The notes under the pieces were generated by a model that was given only the letters and a program-made list of their open reading frames with translations, did no database searches and was not told the DNA's origin. A DNA stretch of 64,000 nucleotides, from positions 186,001-250,000 of the forward strand of contig SCTY01000071.1 of assembly GCA_004297625.1 (NCBI GenBank), in the 5' to 3' direction. The number at the start of each line of letters is the position of its first letter. Within the stretch, counting starts at the first letter, position 1. This document shows positions 49,802-58,643 of the stretch, piece after piece. A program made the position numbers and the translations under genes. The stretch comes from Betaproteobacteria bacterium. GTDB taxonomy: Bacteria; Pseudomonadota; Gammaproteobacteria; Burkholderiales; SG8-39.

Positions 49802-50523
49802 TTTTGTTGGTTGAAGATCACGGCGCGGTTCGAATTCTGACGATGAACCGTCCGGAGAAGCGCAACGCCTTGAATACAGAATTAACGCAGTGCCTGCTCG
49901 ACGCACTGCGTTCTTCGGATAAAGATGAATCCATAGGTTGCATCCTGCTGACCGGGGCGGGGCAGGGGTTCTGCGCGGGAGCGGATCTCGGGGAGTTCAA
50001 GTCGCTGCAGGATCCGCAGGCCGCCGAGCGGCGCGCCGAGCTCACGATGCAGCTGCACCTCGTCTTCTCGAAAATCTCGAAGCCGGTCGTTACCGCGATC
50101 AACGGCGCGGCGATGGGCGGCGGGGCGGGCCTTGCCATCGCGGGCGACATGGCGGTCATGGCGCAAAGCGCGAAGCTCGGCTATCCCGAGCCGAAGCACG
50201 GCATCGTCGCCGCGATCGTGATGGCAAACCTCGTGCGCCAGGCCGGGCGCAAGGCGGCGTTCGAGCTGGTGTCCCTGGGCGAGCCGATCGATGCGGCGCG
50301 CGCGCTGCAGCTCGGGATGGTGAATTACGTGGTCTCCGATTCTGAATTTCTCATTCGTTCTATTTCCATTGCGGAGAAGCTGGCGGCAGTTCCCGGTCCG
50401 GCTATGAAAGAGACGAAGCGCCTGTTCCACCAGATGGCCGACCTGCCGCTCGCCGCGGCGCTCGAGCGCGGACGCGATGCAAACAAGCGCATGCGCAACT
50501 TCCGGAAGCCCGGCCGCGAATGA
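49798..50523 (+). CDS. Enoyl-CoA hydratase/isomerase-family protein
   Basis: A 241-residue crotonase-fold protein. The oxyanion loops are visible: NRPEKRNAL, GQGFCAGADLGEF near 58-70 and AINGAAMGGGAGLAIAGDMAV near 100-120. The second catalytic Glu position (GYPEPKHGI) carries Glu. It probably hydrates or isomerises an enoyl-CoA. It is joined by ATGA overlaps to the NMO and CoA-transferase genes. Confidence 0.87.
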   Translation: MILLVEDHGAVRILTMNRPEKRNALNTELTQCLLDALRSSDKDESIGCILLTGAGQGFCAGADLGEFKSLQDPQAAERRAELTMQLHLVFSKISKPVVTAINGAAMGGGAGLAIAGDMAVMAQSAKLGYPEPKHGIVAAIVMANLVRQAGRKAAFELVSLGEPIDAARALQLGMVNYVVSDSEFLIRSISIAEKLAAVPGPAMKETKRLFHQMADLPLAAALERGRDANKRMRNFRKPGRE

Positions 50524-51650
50524 AGCCGCTCGAGCAGCTCACGATCCTCGATCTTTCGCGCGTGCTCGCGTGCCCGTTCGCGACGATGATCCTCGCCGAG
50601 CTCGGCGCGCGGGTGATCAAGGTCGAGCAGCCGGGAAGCGGCGACGAAACGCGCGCCTTCGAGCCGCAGCTCGCGAGGGACAGCGCGTATTTCTTCGCCT
50701 GCAACCGGTCGAAGGAATCGATCACCTTGAATTTGAAGCACGACGCGGACCGGCGCGTCGTGCGCCAGCTGGCTGGAAAGGCGGATGTGCTGCTCGAGAA
50801 TTTCCCCGTCGGCACGCTGGGCCGCTACGGTCTCGACTACGCGGTGCTCTCGTCGCTCAACCCGAAGCTCATCTACGTTTCGTGCACCGGCTTCGGCCAG
50901 ACCGGCCCGTACGCGCAAAAAAAGGGCTACGACACCGTGTTCCAGGCGATGGGCGGCCTCATGAGCCTCACCGGCGAGCGCGGCGGCGGGCCGGTGAAGC
51001 CGGGGTTGCCGGTGGCGGATCTGACTTCCGGCCTTTGGATCGCCATTGCGATCCTTGCCTCGGTGGCCGGCCGCACCCGCACGGGGAAGGGCTGCTACAT
51101 CGATTTCTCGATGCTGGACGGACAGGTCGCGCTGCTCACCCTCGCCGCGGCGCGCTACTTCGCGCTCGGCGAAGTGCCGCCGCGCCTGGGCACCGAGCAC
51201 CCGGGACGCGTGCCGTCAGCCACATTTCGCTGCCGCGACGGCAAATACGCGCACGTCACGGCGAGCGACCAGCATTGGATGCCGCTGTGCAAGGCGCTCG
51301 GCCTCGAGCAATGGGGCAGCGCGTTTGCTTCCAATTCGGTTCGGATCGAACGGCGCGCAGAGGTGATGCGCGCGCTGACTGAAGCCATCACCGGCCTCGA
51401 TCGCGGCGAGCTTCTGAAGAGGCTCGACGCAGCCGATGTGCCGGTCGGGCCGGTGAACGACGTCGCCGAGATCCTGAGCGATGCGCACGTGAGGGCGCGC
51501 GGGCTCGTCGGCAGCTTCGATTATCCCGGGGTGGGCGAATTCAAGGCGCTCGGGCTGCCCTACAAGTTCCTCGGCTGGGACAACCCGCGGATCGGCCGGC
51601 CGCCGGCGCTCGGCGAGCATACCGAGAAGATCCTCGCGGAGCTCAAATGA
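50520..51650 (+). CDS. CaiB/BaiF-type (class III) CoA-transferase
   Basis: A 376-residue CoA-transferase of the formyl-CoA/succinyl-CoA transferase family, moving CoA from one acid to another through an aspartyl intermediate. It has the typical LDLSRVLACPFATMILAELGARVIKVEQP start, VLLENFPVGTLGRYGLDYAVL, and GLPVADLTSGLWI carrying the likely catalytic Asp. With two crotonases, a synthetase and an HMG-CoA-lyase-like enzyme it makes a CoA-dependent route likely. Confidence 0.9.
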   Translation: MKPLEQLTILDLSRVLACPFATMILAELGARVIKVEQPGSGDETRAFEPQLARDSAYFFACNRSKESITLNLKHDADRRVVRQLAGKADVLLENFPVGTLGRYGLDYAVLSSLNPKLIYVSCTGFGQTGPYAQKKGYDTVFQAMGGLMSLTGERGGGPVKPGLPVADLTSGLWIAIAILASVAGRTRTGKGCYIDFSMLDGQVALLTLAAARYFALGEVPPRLGTEHPGRVPSATFRCRDGKYAHVTASDQHWMPLCKALGLEQWGSAFASNSVRIERRAEVMRALTEAITGLDRGELLKRLDAADVPVGPVNDVAEILSDAHVRARGLVGSFDYPGVGEFKALGLPYKFLGWDNPRIGRPPALGEHTEKILAELK

Positions 51651-52360
51651 CGGCCGAGCTTTCGATCGACGGCGGGATAGCGACCCTCACGCTGAATCGT
51701 CCCCAGGCGCGCAACGCGGTGAACGCCGAAATGTGCGAGGCGCTGCGCGCCGCGGCGGTTCAAGTCGCCGCCGACGTAACCGTGAAGCTCGTCATCGTGC
51801 GCGGCGCGGGCCCGGTGTTCTGCGCGGGTGCGGACCTGAAAGAGCGCGCGGGCATGCTGGCGGACGAGGTGCGCGCGCGGCGCCTGAAGGCCTTCGCCGC
51901 GTACGACGCGCTGGAGGCGCTTCCCATGCCGTCGGTCGCGGTGGTCCACGGCGCGGTGATCGGCTCGGGCATCGAGATCGCCGCAAGCTGCGATTTCATC
52001 GTCGCCACGCCGGACACGGTGTTCGCCACCCCCGAGGCCTTGCGGGGCACGGTAGGCGCGACGCAGCGCCTGCCCCGCGTGTTGGGAAAGCGCCTGGCAA
52101 AGGATCTGATGTTCACCGGCCGGCGCTTGAGCGCGCAGGAAGCGTTGGCGGCGGGACTCGTTTCACGAGTGGTTGATGACTTGGAAAACGAATTTCAAGC
52201 GATCGCAAAGGCGGTTCTCGAAGCACCGCAGGAGACGCTGCGCCAGGCGAAGCACTGCATCGACCGGGGCACCGAGCTCGATCCGCGCGGCGCGCTCGCC
52301 TTGGAACTTGCCGTGATTGAAGCGCAACTGTCTTCGGGAAAATGGATGGGTAAAGCATGA
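51647..52360 (+). CDS. Enoyl-CoA hydratase/isomerase-family protein
   Basis: A 237-residue crotonase-fold enzyme, a distinct homologue of the one at 49798. It has NRPQARNAVN, GPVFCAGADLKERAG and VHGAVIGSGIEIAASCDFI for the oxyanion hole, and ATPEALRGTVGATQRLPRV over the catalytic region. It is coupled by ATGA to the CoA-transferase. A palindromic element separates it from the acyl-CoA synthetase downstream. Confidence 0.88.
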   Translation: MTAELSIDGGIATLTLNRPQARNAVNAEMCEALRAAAVQVAADVTVKLVIVRGAGPVFCAGADLKERAGMLADEVRARRLKAFAAYDALEALPMPSVAVVHGAVIGSGIEIAASCDFIVATPDTVFATPEALRGTVGATQRLPRVLGKRLAKDLMFTGRRLSAQEALAAGLVSRVVDDLENEFQAIAKAVLEAPQETLRQAKHCIDRGTELDPRGALALELAVIEAQLSSGKWMGKA

Positions 52361-52372
52361 GGGCTTGCCCTT

Positions 52373-52481
52373 GCCCCCCTGACAAGGGGGGCAGCGAGCG
52401 GTTTTCGCGAGCGGGGGGTTCGCTTCTTCGAAAACCAACCCCCCGTTCGCCTTCGGCTCACGACCCCCTTGCCAGGGGGTC
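52373..52481 (+). repeat. Solo palindromic element (copy D) at a gene junction
   Basis: A 109-base copy with a left hairpin CCCCCC-TGACAA-GGGGGG and a right hairpin GACCCCCT-TGCC-AGGGGGTC around GCGAGC-rich arms and a centre CTTCTTCGAAAACC. It starts 12 bases after the crotonase TGA and ends 15 bases before the synthetase ATG. ATGA occurs on both sides. It shares CTTGCCCCCCTGA with copy C at the left edge. Confidence 0.8.
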
Positions 52482-52496
52482 GGCGCGGAATTGCCG

Positions 52497-53969
52497 ATGA
52501 CCTGGAAACCGCGCACGCTCGGCGACGTTCTTGCGGAGAGAGCGCGCACAGCGGAAGCGCTTGTCACCCGCGATGCGCGCTTCACATACGGGGAGCTTTT
52601 CGAGAGAGCGAAGGCTGCCGCCGGCACGATGCAGGCGCTGGGCCTGAAGCGCGGGAACCGCATCGGCATCCTGATGGGCAACGACGAGAAGTGGCTCTCG
52701 CTTTTCTACGGCGCCGCGCTGATCGGCGCGATCACGGTGCCGGTGAATACGCGCTTCAAGGCGGCCGAGATCGACTATTGCCTGGTGCACTCGGGCTGCA
52801 ATGCGCTCTTCTACGTCGAGCGCTTTCTCGGCATCGACTTCGGCGCGATGGTGAGGAAGCTCGGCATAAGGCATGCATTCGACGTGTCGCGCGGCATGCC
52901 GCAGGCCGAATTCTCCGAAGCGTACGTCGAGCCGGACGATGTGCTCCTCATACAGTTCACCTCCGGCACCACCGCATACCCGAAGGGCGCGATGCTCACG
53001 CACGACAGCATGCTGCGCGACGCCTGGGCGGCCGGCACGCGCGTCGGCATCCGCGCGGACGACCGCTACTTCAACTGCCGGCCGTTCTTCCACGTCGCGG
53101 GGACGACGCTCTCGGCGCTGATGGCGCTCGTGAGCGGCGCGTGTCTCGCCACGCTGCCCACTTTTGAGGCCGGCGCGGCTCTCGAGATGATGGAGCGCGA
53201 GCGCTGCACGCTCGTGTCGGGCAACGACACGCTGTTCCAGATGCTCATGGGCTACGCCGATTTTCCGGGGCGCAAGCTCTGCCTGCGCGGCGGCTGGGCG
53301 GCGGCCGGCCCGCAGACGATGCGCGCTATCATCGACGTCCTCGGCGCAAAGCGGATCTGCGCGGCCTACGGCCTGTCGGAAGCTTCGCCCAACGTCGCCA
53401 TGAGCGACTGGCGCGACCCCGAGGAGTTGAGAATAAACGGATTGGCCCTTCCTCTGGACGGAGTCCAGGTAAGGATTTCTGAAGAAAACGAGATCCAGGT
53501 GCGCGGCTGGAATGTGATGAAGGGCTACTGCAACAATCCCGAGGCGACCGCAAAGGCGTTTACCGCCGACGGCTGGCTGCGCACGGGCGACCTGGGCGAG
53601 CTCACCGCGGACGGAAGGCTGCGCATGATCGGGCGGCTGAAGGATGTCTTCCGCGTCGGCGGCGAAAACGTGGCGCCCGCCGAGGTCGAAGAAGTGCTGC
53701 TTGCGCATCCCGCCGTCGAGACCGCGCAGGTGATCGGCGTGCCCGATGCGCGCCTCGGCGAGGTGCCTTGCGCTTATGTCACTTTAAAACATGGAAAAAC
53801 GGTGAAGGAACAAGAGCTCTTGGAGTGGTGCAAGGAGCGAAGCGCGAGCTTCCGCGTGCCGCGCTATCTCAGGATCGTTCCCGACTTCGAGTCGATCGGC
53901 ATGACGGCGAGCGGCAAGGTGCGGAAGACGAAGCTGCGCGAGCACGCGCTGAAGGAGTTCAAGCTTTGA
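52497..53969 (+). CDS. Acyl/aryl-CoA synthetase (AMP-binding family)
   Basis: A 490-residue adenylate-forming enzyme: YTSGTT-type P-loop as FTSGTTAYPKGAMLTHDSM, AAYGLSEASPNVAMSD, GWLRTGDLG, GRLKDVFRVGGENVAPAEVEE and the C-terminal Lys in SGKVRKTKL. It makes acyl-CoA from an acid and ATP. ATG at 52497; a TTG two codons earlier (52491) is possible. The upstream palindrome supplies an AGGGGG sequence. It is coupled to the TPP enzyme by TTGA. Confidence 0.9.
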   Translation: MTWKPRTLGDVLAERARTAEALVTRDARFTYGELFERAKAAAGTMQALGLKRGNRIGILMGNDEKWLSLFYGAALIGAITVPVNTRFKAAEIDYCLVHSGCNALFYVERFLGIDFGAMVRKLGIRHAFDVSRGMPQAEFSEAYVEPDDVLLIQFTSGTTAYPKGAMLTHDSMLRDAWAAGTRVGIRADDRYFNCRPFFHVAGTTLSALMALVSGACLATLPTFEAGAALEMMERERCTLVSGNDTLFQMLMGYADFPGRKLCLRGGWAAAGPQTMRAIIDVLGAKRICAAYGLSEASPNVAMSDWRDPEELRINGLALPLDGVQVRISEENEIQVRGWNVMKGYCNNPEATAKAFTADGWLRTGDLGELTADGRLRMIGRLKDVFRVGGENVAPAEVEEVLLAHPAVETAQVIGVPDARLGEVPCAYVTLKHGKTVKEQELLEWCKERSASFRVPRYLRIVPDFESIGMTASGKVRKTKLREHALKEFKL

Positions 53970-55474
53970 AGCTGCGCGGCGCCGACCTCCTTTCGCGCGC
54001 GCTCGCCGCGGCGGGCACGCGACACCTCTTCACGCTGTCCGGCAACCACGTCATGACGGTGTTCGACGCGGCGCCGGATGCCGGGCTTTCGCTCATCCAC
54101 GTGCGCCACGAGGCGGCCGCCGTCCACATGGCGGACGCATGGGGCCGGCTCACCGGGGAGCCCGGCGTTGCCGTGGTGACCGGCGGCCCAGGACACGCGA
54201 ACGCCGTATCGGCGCTCTATACCGCGCTCGCGTCGGAGTCGCCGCTCCTGCTTATTTCCGGCCACGCGCCGCTCGACGAGGTCGGCAAAGGCGCGTTCCA
54301 GGAGATGCGGCAGGCCGAAGTCGCTGCGCCGCTCTGCAAGGCGTCATGGACCGTGCAATCGGGCGAGGCCCTGGTGAGCGACATCGTGCGCGCCTGGCGC
54401 GAGGCGCGCTATGGCACGCCGGGCCCGGTGCACCTGAGCATTCCGAACGACGTGCTCGACGCCGTCATCGACTGTTCTTTACCGGCTGCGTCGGACTTCG
54501 AAGTTCGTGCCCCCGTCGTTGGCGAGCATGCCGTCAGCGACCTTCGCGACGCGCTCGCCAAGGCGAAGCGTCCGTTGATCATCGCGGGGCCGTCGATGAT
54601 GCGCCGGGGCATCGAGCGGCTCGAAGACGCGATCGGCGTGCCCGTGATCGGCATGCAAAGCCCGCGCGGCATGAGCGACCCGAGCCTCGGGCGCGGCGCC
54701 GCGGCGCTGAAGAAGGCGGACGTCGTGGTGCTCGCCGGCAAGCGCCTCGACTTCAGCCTGAACTTCGGCAAGGTGCTTGGGGCAGGATGCCGCGTGATCG
54801 AGGCGGGCCCGGAGATCATGGCCCTGCTCGAGGCGAAAGGCGTTGCCGGCAGCGCGTGGCGCGACGAGGCGCGCGCGGCGCTCGCCTACCGGCCGCCCGA
54901 ATGGCAGCGCATTCGATCGAAGGGCGACGGCCCGGTGCACGCGCTCGATGTCTGCCGCGCGGCGCAGAAGCTGCTCGATTCGCCCGATGCCGTGGTGATC
55001 TGCGACGGCGGCGAATTCGGCCAATGGGCGCAGGCGACGCTGCGCGCGCCGCGGCGCCTGATCAGCGGTCCCGCCGGCGCCATCGGGCCTTCGATTCCGT
55101 TCGCCGCCGCGGCCAAGCTCGCGTTCCCGCGCGCGCCGGTGCTCGCGGTGCTCGGCGACGGCACCTTCGGCTTCCACATGGCCGAGCTCGACACCGCGGT
55201 GCGCTACGGGCTCAACTACATCGCGATCGTCGGCAACGACGCGATGTGGAACGCCGAGTATCAAATCCAGCTGCGCGAATACGGCGCCGAGCGCGCGCGC
55301 GGCTGCGAGCTGCGGCCGAGCCGCTACGGCGCGCTCGCCGCGGCGCTGGGCGCGCACGGCGAAGATGTGTTCCACGTGCGCGATCTCGAGCCCGCGCTCG
55401 CGCGCGCCGCGATCGCCGGCAAGCCGGCGTGCATCAGCGTCGCGATCGAGCGCGCGCCCGCGCCCAAATACTGA
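53966..55474 (+). CDS. Thiamine pyrophosphate-dependent enzyme (acetolactate synthase/oxalyl-CoA decarboxylase type)
   Basis: A 502-residue TPP enzyme with the activating Glu in RHEAAAVHMADAWGRLTG (about 49) and the cofactor motif from GDGTFGFH to the GND near 427. TTG at 53966 overlaps the synthetase stop as TTGA, and the protein starts KLRGADLLSRALAAAG, a normal N-terminus. It probably decarboxylates a 2-oxo acid or its CoA ester made by the synthetase. The window's other TPP enzyme at 17955 is only distantly similar. Confidence 0.87.
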   Translation: MKLRGADLLSRALAAAGTRHLFTLSGNHVMTVFDAAPDAGLSLIHVRHEAAAVHMADAWGRLTGEPGVAVVTGGPGHANAVSALYTALASESPLLLISGHAPLDEVGKGAFQEMRQAEVAAPLCKASWTVQSGEALVSDIVRAWREARYGTPGPVHLSIPNDVLDAVIDCSLPAASDFEVRAPVVGEHAVSDLRDALAKAKRPLIIAGPSMMRRGIERLEDAIGVPVIGMQSPRGMSDPSLGRGAAALKKADVVVLAGKRLDFSLNFGKVLGAGCRVIEAGPEIMALLEAKGVAGSAWRDEARAALAYRPPEWQRIRSKGDGPVHALDVCRAAQKLLDSPDAVVICDGGEFGQWAQATLRAPRRLISGPAGAIGPSIPFAAAAKLAFPRAPVLAVLGDGTFGFHMAELDTAVRYGLNYIAIVGNDAMWNAEYQIQLREYGAERARGCELRPSRYGALAAALGAHGEDVFHVRDLEPALARAAIAGKPACISVAIERAPAPKY

Positions 55475-55477
55475 AGA

Positions 55478-55544
55478 AATTCGGGGTCAGAGTCTTAATT
55501 CAGATAGCTTTGCGTCGGGTGAATTAAGACTCTGACCCCGAATT
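55478..55544. repeat. Perfect 25-bp inverted repeat (GGGGTCAGAGTC type) between convergent genes
   Basis: Arms 55478-55502 and 55520-55544 are perfect reverse complements around a 17-base loop, with a single arm of the same type at 23735. To my knowledge, GGGGTCAGAGTC arms are widespread in proteobacteria near REP-associated (Y1) transposases; none is here. It lies 3 bases after the TPP-enzyme stop and 6 bases from the stop of the convergent FAH-family gene, so it probably also acts as a bidirectional terminator hairpin. Confidence 0.8.
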
Positions 55545-55550
55545 CACGGT

Positions 55551-56396
55551 TCAGCCGTCGGCGATGCTGTTCTCCAGGACGCCGACCTTGTCGATCTCGA
55601 TTTCGATCTTGTCGCCGGGCTTCATCCACACCGGAGGAGTGCGGCGCGCGCCCACCCCGCCCGGCGTGCCGGTGACGATGACGTCGCCGGCAAGCAGCGT
55701 CGTGAACGACGAGATGTACTCGATGAGCTTCGGAATCTTGAAGATCATCTGCTCGGTGGTGGCGTGCTGCATCTCGCGGCCGTTCAGCCGGCACGAGAGC
55801 GTCAGCGTGGTGCTCGGCGGAATGTCGTCGGCCGTGACCATCCACGGGCCGAAGCCGCCGGTATGCGTGAAGTTCTTGCCCGCGGTCCACTGGATGGTGT
55901 GGCGCTGCCACTCGCGCACCGAGCCGTCGTTGTAGCAGCTGTAGCCGGCGATATGGTCCCAGGAATCCTTCTGCGAGATTCTTCTTCCCGGCCTGCCGAT
56001 GATGACCGCGATCTCGGCCTCGTAGTCGAGCTGGATCGACTCGCGCGGCCGGATGATCGGCTGCTTGTGGCCGACCTGCGACTCGGCGACGCGCAGGAAA
56101 AGCGCCGGCTGCTCGGTCTTGTCGCGCCCGGTCTCGGCGCGATGCTCCTCGTAGTTGAGGCCGACGCAGACGATCTTGTCGGGGTTCGGTATGACCGGCA
56201 GCCAGCGTATGTCGGAAGTCTTGTAGTCCGCGCTCGCGGACAGGTGCTTGGCCGCCTGCGCGAAACCGTTCCCCGCGACGAGCGACTTGAGGTCGGGATA
56301 CTGGTTGCCTAGATAGCGGCGCAGGTCGACAATCCCGCTGCCGGTGACGATCCCGTAGCTGGCGCCCTGCGCGGTCTTGAAGGTAGCGAGTTTCAT
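55551..56396 (-). CDS. Fumarylacetoacetate hydrolase-family protein
   Basis: A 281-residue FAH-fold metal-dependent hydrolase or isomerase of ring-fission products. The acidic metal ligands lie in QLDYEAEIAVIIGR, GYSCYNDGSVREWQ and the FTHTGGFGPWMV stretch, with TGTPGGVGARRTPP at the C-terminal end. Members include 2-hydroxyhepta-diene-dioate isomerase, oxaloacetate decarboxylase and acylpyruvase. It is divergent from the VOC gene, with the two start codons touching. Confidence 0.88.
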   Translation of the reverse strand: MKLATFKTAQGASYGIVTGSGIVDLRRYLGNQYPDLKSLVAGNGFAQAAKHLSASADYKTSDIRWLPVIPNPDKIVCVGLNYEEHRAETGRDKTEQPALFLRVAESQVGHKQPIIRPRESIQLDYEAEIAVIIGRPGRRISQKDSWDHIAGYSCYNDGSVREWQRHTIQWTAGKNFTHTGGFGPWMVTADDIPPSTTLTLSCRLNGREMQHATTEQMIFKIPKLIEYISSFTTLLAGDVIVTGTPGGVGARRTPPVWMKPGDKIEIEIDKVGVLENSIADG

Positions 56397-56933
56397 ATGG
56401 TCAGGTCATCCTCGGTTCCGGCGCTGTCCTTCAGCCACATGGGGATTTTCGTGGCCGACGTCGCGCGCATGGAGGATTTTTACACACGCGTGCTCGGTTT
56501 TGCGGTCACGGATCGCGGTGACCTTGCTTCCATAAAGCTCGTCTTCCTAAGTCGCGATCCGAGGGAGCATCACCAGATCGTGCTCGCCACAGGGCGCCCG
56601 GGCGAGCTGCCCTTCAACCCGATCAACCAGATCTCCTTTCGCATGGCGGAATTCGCCGGGCTGCGCGAGATGCACCGGCGCCTGCAGGCCGAAGGGGTCG
56701 ACGAGCTCGCGCCCGTTTCGCACGGAAACGCGCTGTCGGTGTACTTCCGCGACCCGGAAGGCAACCGCATCGAGCTCTTCGTCGACACGCCGTGGTACGT
56801 GAAGCAGCCGCTGCGCGTGCCGATGGACATGACGCTCTCCGACGCCGAGCTGTGGGCCTGGGCGGAAGCCGAGGCGCGCAAGCTTCCGGGCTTCAAGCCG
56901 GTCGAGCAATGGCGCAAGGAAGTGTTCCGCTGA
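56397..56933 (+). CDS. VOC-family (glyoxalase/type I extradiol-like) protein
   Basis: A 178-residue vicinal oxygen chelate protein, a single module with metal ligands at His14 (SHMGIFV), His59 (EHHQIVL) and Glu126 (GNRIELF), all three present as in extradiol dioxygenases. It has one pair of VOC motifs only, unlike the two-domain dioxygenases, so an isomerase, dioxygenase or lactoylglutathione-type activity is possible. The ATG at 56397 touches the start of the divergent FAH gene. Confidence 0.83.
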   Translation: MVRSSSVPALSFSHMGIFVADVARMEDFYTRVLGFAVTDRGDLASIKLVFLSRDPREHHQIVLATGRPGELPFNPINQISFRMAEFAGLREMHRRLQAEGVDELAPVSHGNALSVYFRDPEGNRIELFVDTPWYVKQPLRVPMDMTLSDAELWAWAEAEARKLPGFKPVEQWRKEVFR

Positions 56934-57997
56934 AGAGCTTCCTCTATACCGCGCTGCCGATGCGCGTGGTGTTCGGCGCCGGCACGGCGGCGCAGCTCGG
57001 CGCCGAGGTCGAGCGGCTCGGCGCGAAGCGCGTGCTCGTGATCTCGACCCCCGGGCGCGCCCAGATGGTGGGCTCGCTCTGCAACGATCTGCCGATCGCG
57101 GGCGTCTTCGACCAGGCGGTGATGCATACGCCGCTCGACAAGGTGAAGGAGGCGAGGACGCAGGCGGCCGCGGTCAACGCCGACTGCTGCGTCGCCGTGG
57201 GCGGCGGCTCGACCATCGGCTTCGGCAAGGCGATCGCGCTCACGGGCGGCCTGCCGGTCATCGCGGTGCCGACCACGTACTCCGGCTCGGAGATGACCAC
57301 TCTCTGGGGCGTGAGCGAGGGCGGCGCGAAAAAAACCGGCCGCGATCCGAAGGTGCTGCCGCGCACCGTGATCTACGACCCGCGGCTCACGCTCGGGCTT
57401 CCTCCGGCGGTGTCCGCGGCGAGCGGCATGAACGCGATGGCGCACTGCGTCGAGGCGCTCTACGCCCACGACGGCAATCCGATCGTCTCGCTCATGGCCG
57501 AGGAGGGCATCCGGGCTCTTGCAGCGGCATTGCCCAAAATAGCGATCAGTCCAAAGGATCTTCAGGCAAGAACCGACGCGCTTTACGGCGCGTGGCTCGC
57601 CGGCTGCAGCATCAGCACCACGAGCGTCGCGCTGCATCACAAGCTCTGCCACGTGCTCGGCGGCCTCGGCCTGCCGCACGCGGAGACGCACGCGATCCTC
57701 CTGCCGCACGCAGTGCGCTACAACCACGACGCCGCGCCCGAGGCGATGGCGCGCATCCGCAAGGCGATCGGCCTGGGCGATGCGGCCACTTCGATTTACG
57801 ACCTCGAAACGAAGCTCGGCATTCCGATGCGCCTCGCGGACATCGGCATGAAGGAGCAGGACATCGAGCGTGCGGCGCAGATCGCCAACGCGGCGCCGTA
57901 TCCGAACCCGCGGAAAGTCGAATACGAGCCGGTGCTCGCGCTGCTGCGCGACGCCTACGCCGGACGCCGCCCGGTCAAGCGTTCGTTCGTGGAGTAG
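56909..57997 (+). CDS. Iron-containing alcohol dehydrogenase-type, maleylacetate reductase-like
   Basis: A 362-residue group III dehydrogenase reducing maleylacetate to 3-oxoadipate, the last step of hydroxyquinol or chlorocatechol routes. Visible are AVGGGSTIGFGKAIAL, PTTYSGSEMTTLWGVSE and HKLCHVLGGLGLPHAETHAILLP with metal-type histidines. ATG at 56909 overlaps VOC by 25 bases. A CTG at 56930 would form a CTGA overlap and start KSFLYTALPMRVVFGAG, the usual family N-terminus, and is the likelier true start. It follows VOC on one transcript. Confidence 0.87.
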   Translation: MAQGSVPLKSFLYTALPMRVVFGAGTAAQLGAEVERLGAKRVLVISTPGRAQMVGSLCNDLPIAGVFDQAVMHTPLDKVKEARTQAAAVNADCCVAVGGGSTIGFGKAIALTGGLPVIAVPTTYSGSEMTTLWGVSEGGAKKTGRDPKVLPRTVIYDPRLTLGLPPAVSAASGMNAMAHCVEALYAHDGNPIVSLMAEEGIRALAAALPKIAISPKDLQARTDALYGAWLAGCSISTTSVALHHKLCHVLGGLGLPHAETHAILLPHAVRYNHDAAPEAMARIRKAIGLGDAATSIYDLETKLGIPMRLADIGMKEQDIERAAQIANAAPYPNPRKVEYEPVLALLRDAYAGRRPVKRSFVE

Positions 57998-58586
57998 CCT
58001 TGAGACCCGCCGTGAGGATGAACTTCATCGCCTCCTCGCGCGACATCTTGACCGCCGTGATGGCGCTCTTCGGCACGATCACCGTGTAGCCGCCGATCTG
58101 GTAGCTCATCGGCAGGTACACCGCGACCTCCTCGGGCCCCGCGATGCCGGCGGGCACGTCGGAGAAATCCGCGCGCGTCACGAACCCGAGCAGGCGCACG
58201 TTGCCCGGCAGCGCCACCGACACCACCTGCAGCGCCGGTTCCTTGTGCTGCGCGAACAGGCCGAGAAGGTCGCGCATCGCCGAGTACACCGAGCGCACCA
58301 GCGGAATCTCGAGGAGCAGCCACTCCGTCCAGCCGAAAAGCCGCCGGAAGAGGATCCCGTTCATGAGCACGCCGACGGCGAACACCACCACCACGGCGAG
58401 CACCAGGCCCATCCCGGTGCGATACCACTCGTCGGGCAGGACCAGCATCACCTGCTTGCCGAAGAAGCGCTCGAGGACGTTGAGCAGCCACACCGTGAAG
58501 TAGATCGTCGCCACCAGCGGCAGCACGGTGAGCAGGCCGGTCAGGAAAATGCGGCCGAGCTTTCTCAGCGGCGACGAGGGAGGCAC
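57975..58586 (-). CDS. DUF502-family membrane protein
   Basis: A 203-residue inner-membrane protein with two predicted helices (IFLTGLLTVLPLVATIYFTVWLL; GMGLVLAVVVVFAVGVLMNGIL) and the DUF502 motifs SVYSAMRDL and LGFVTRADFSDVPAG. Function of this widespread family is unknown. It converges with the maleylacetate-reductase-like gene with a 23-base overlap and is unlikely to be part of the catabolic set. Confidence 0.87.
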   Translation of the reverse strand: MPPSSPLRKLGRIFLTGLLTVLPLVATIYFTVWLLNVLERFFGKQVMLVLPDEWYRTGMGLVLAVVVVFAVGVLMNGILFRRLFGWTEWLLLEIPLVRSVYSAMRDLLGLFAQHKEPALQVVSVALPGNVRLLGFVTRADFSDVPAGIAGPEEVAVYLPMSYQIGGYTVIVPKSAITAVKMSREEAMKFILTAGLKATPRTNA

Positions 58587-58643
58587 CGCGGCATCGTATC
58601 AAGTTTTCCTCCTGCTATAGTGGAGCGAGGAGGACTGTCACGG

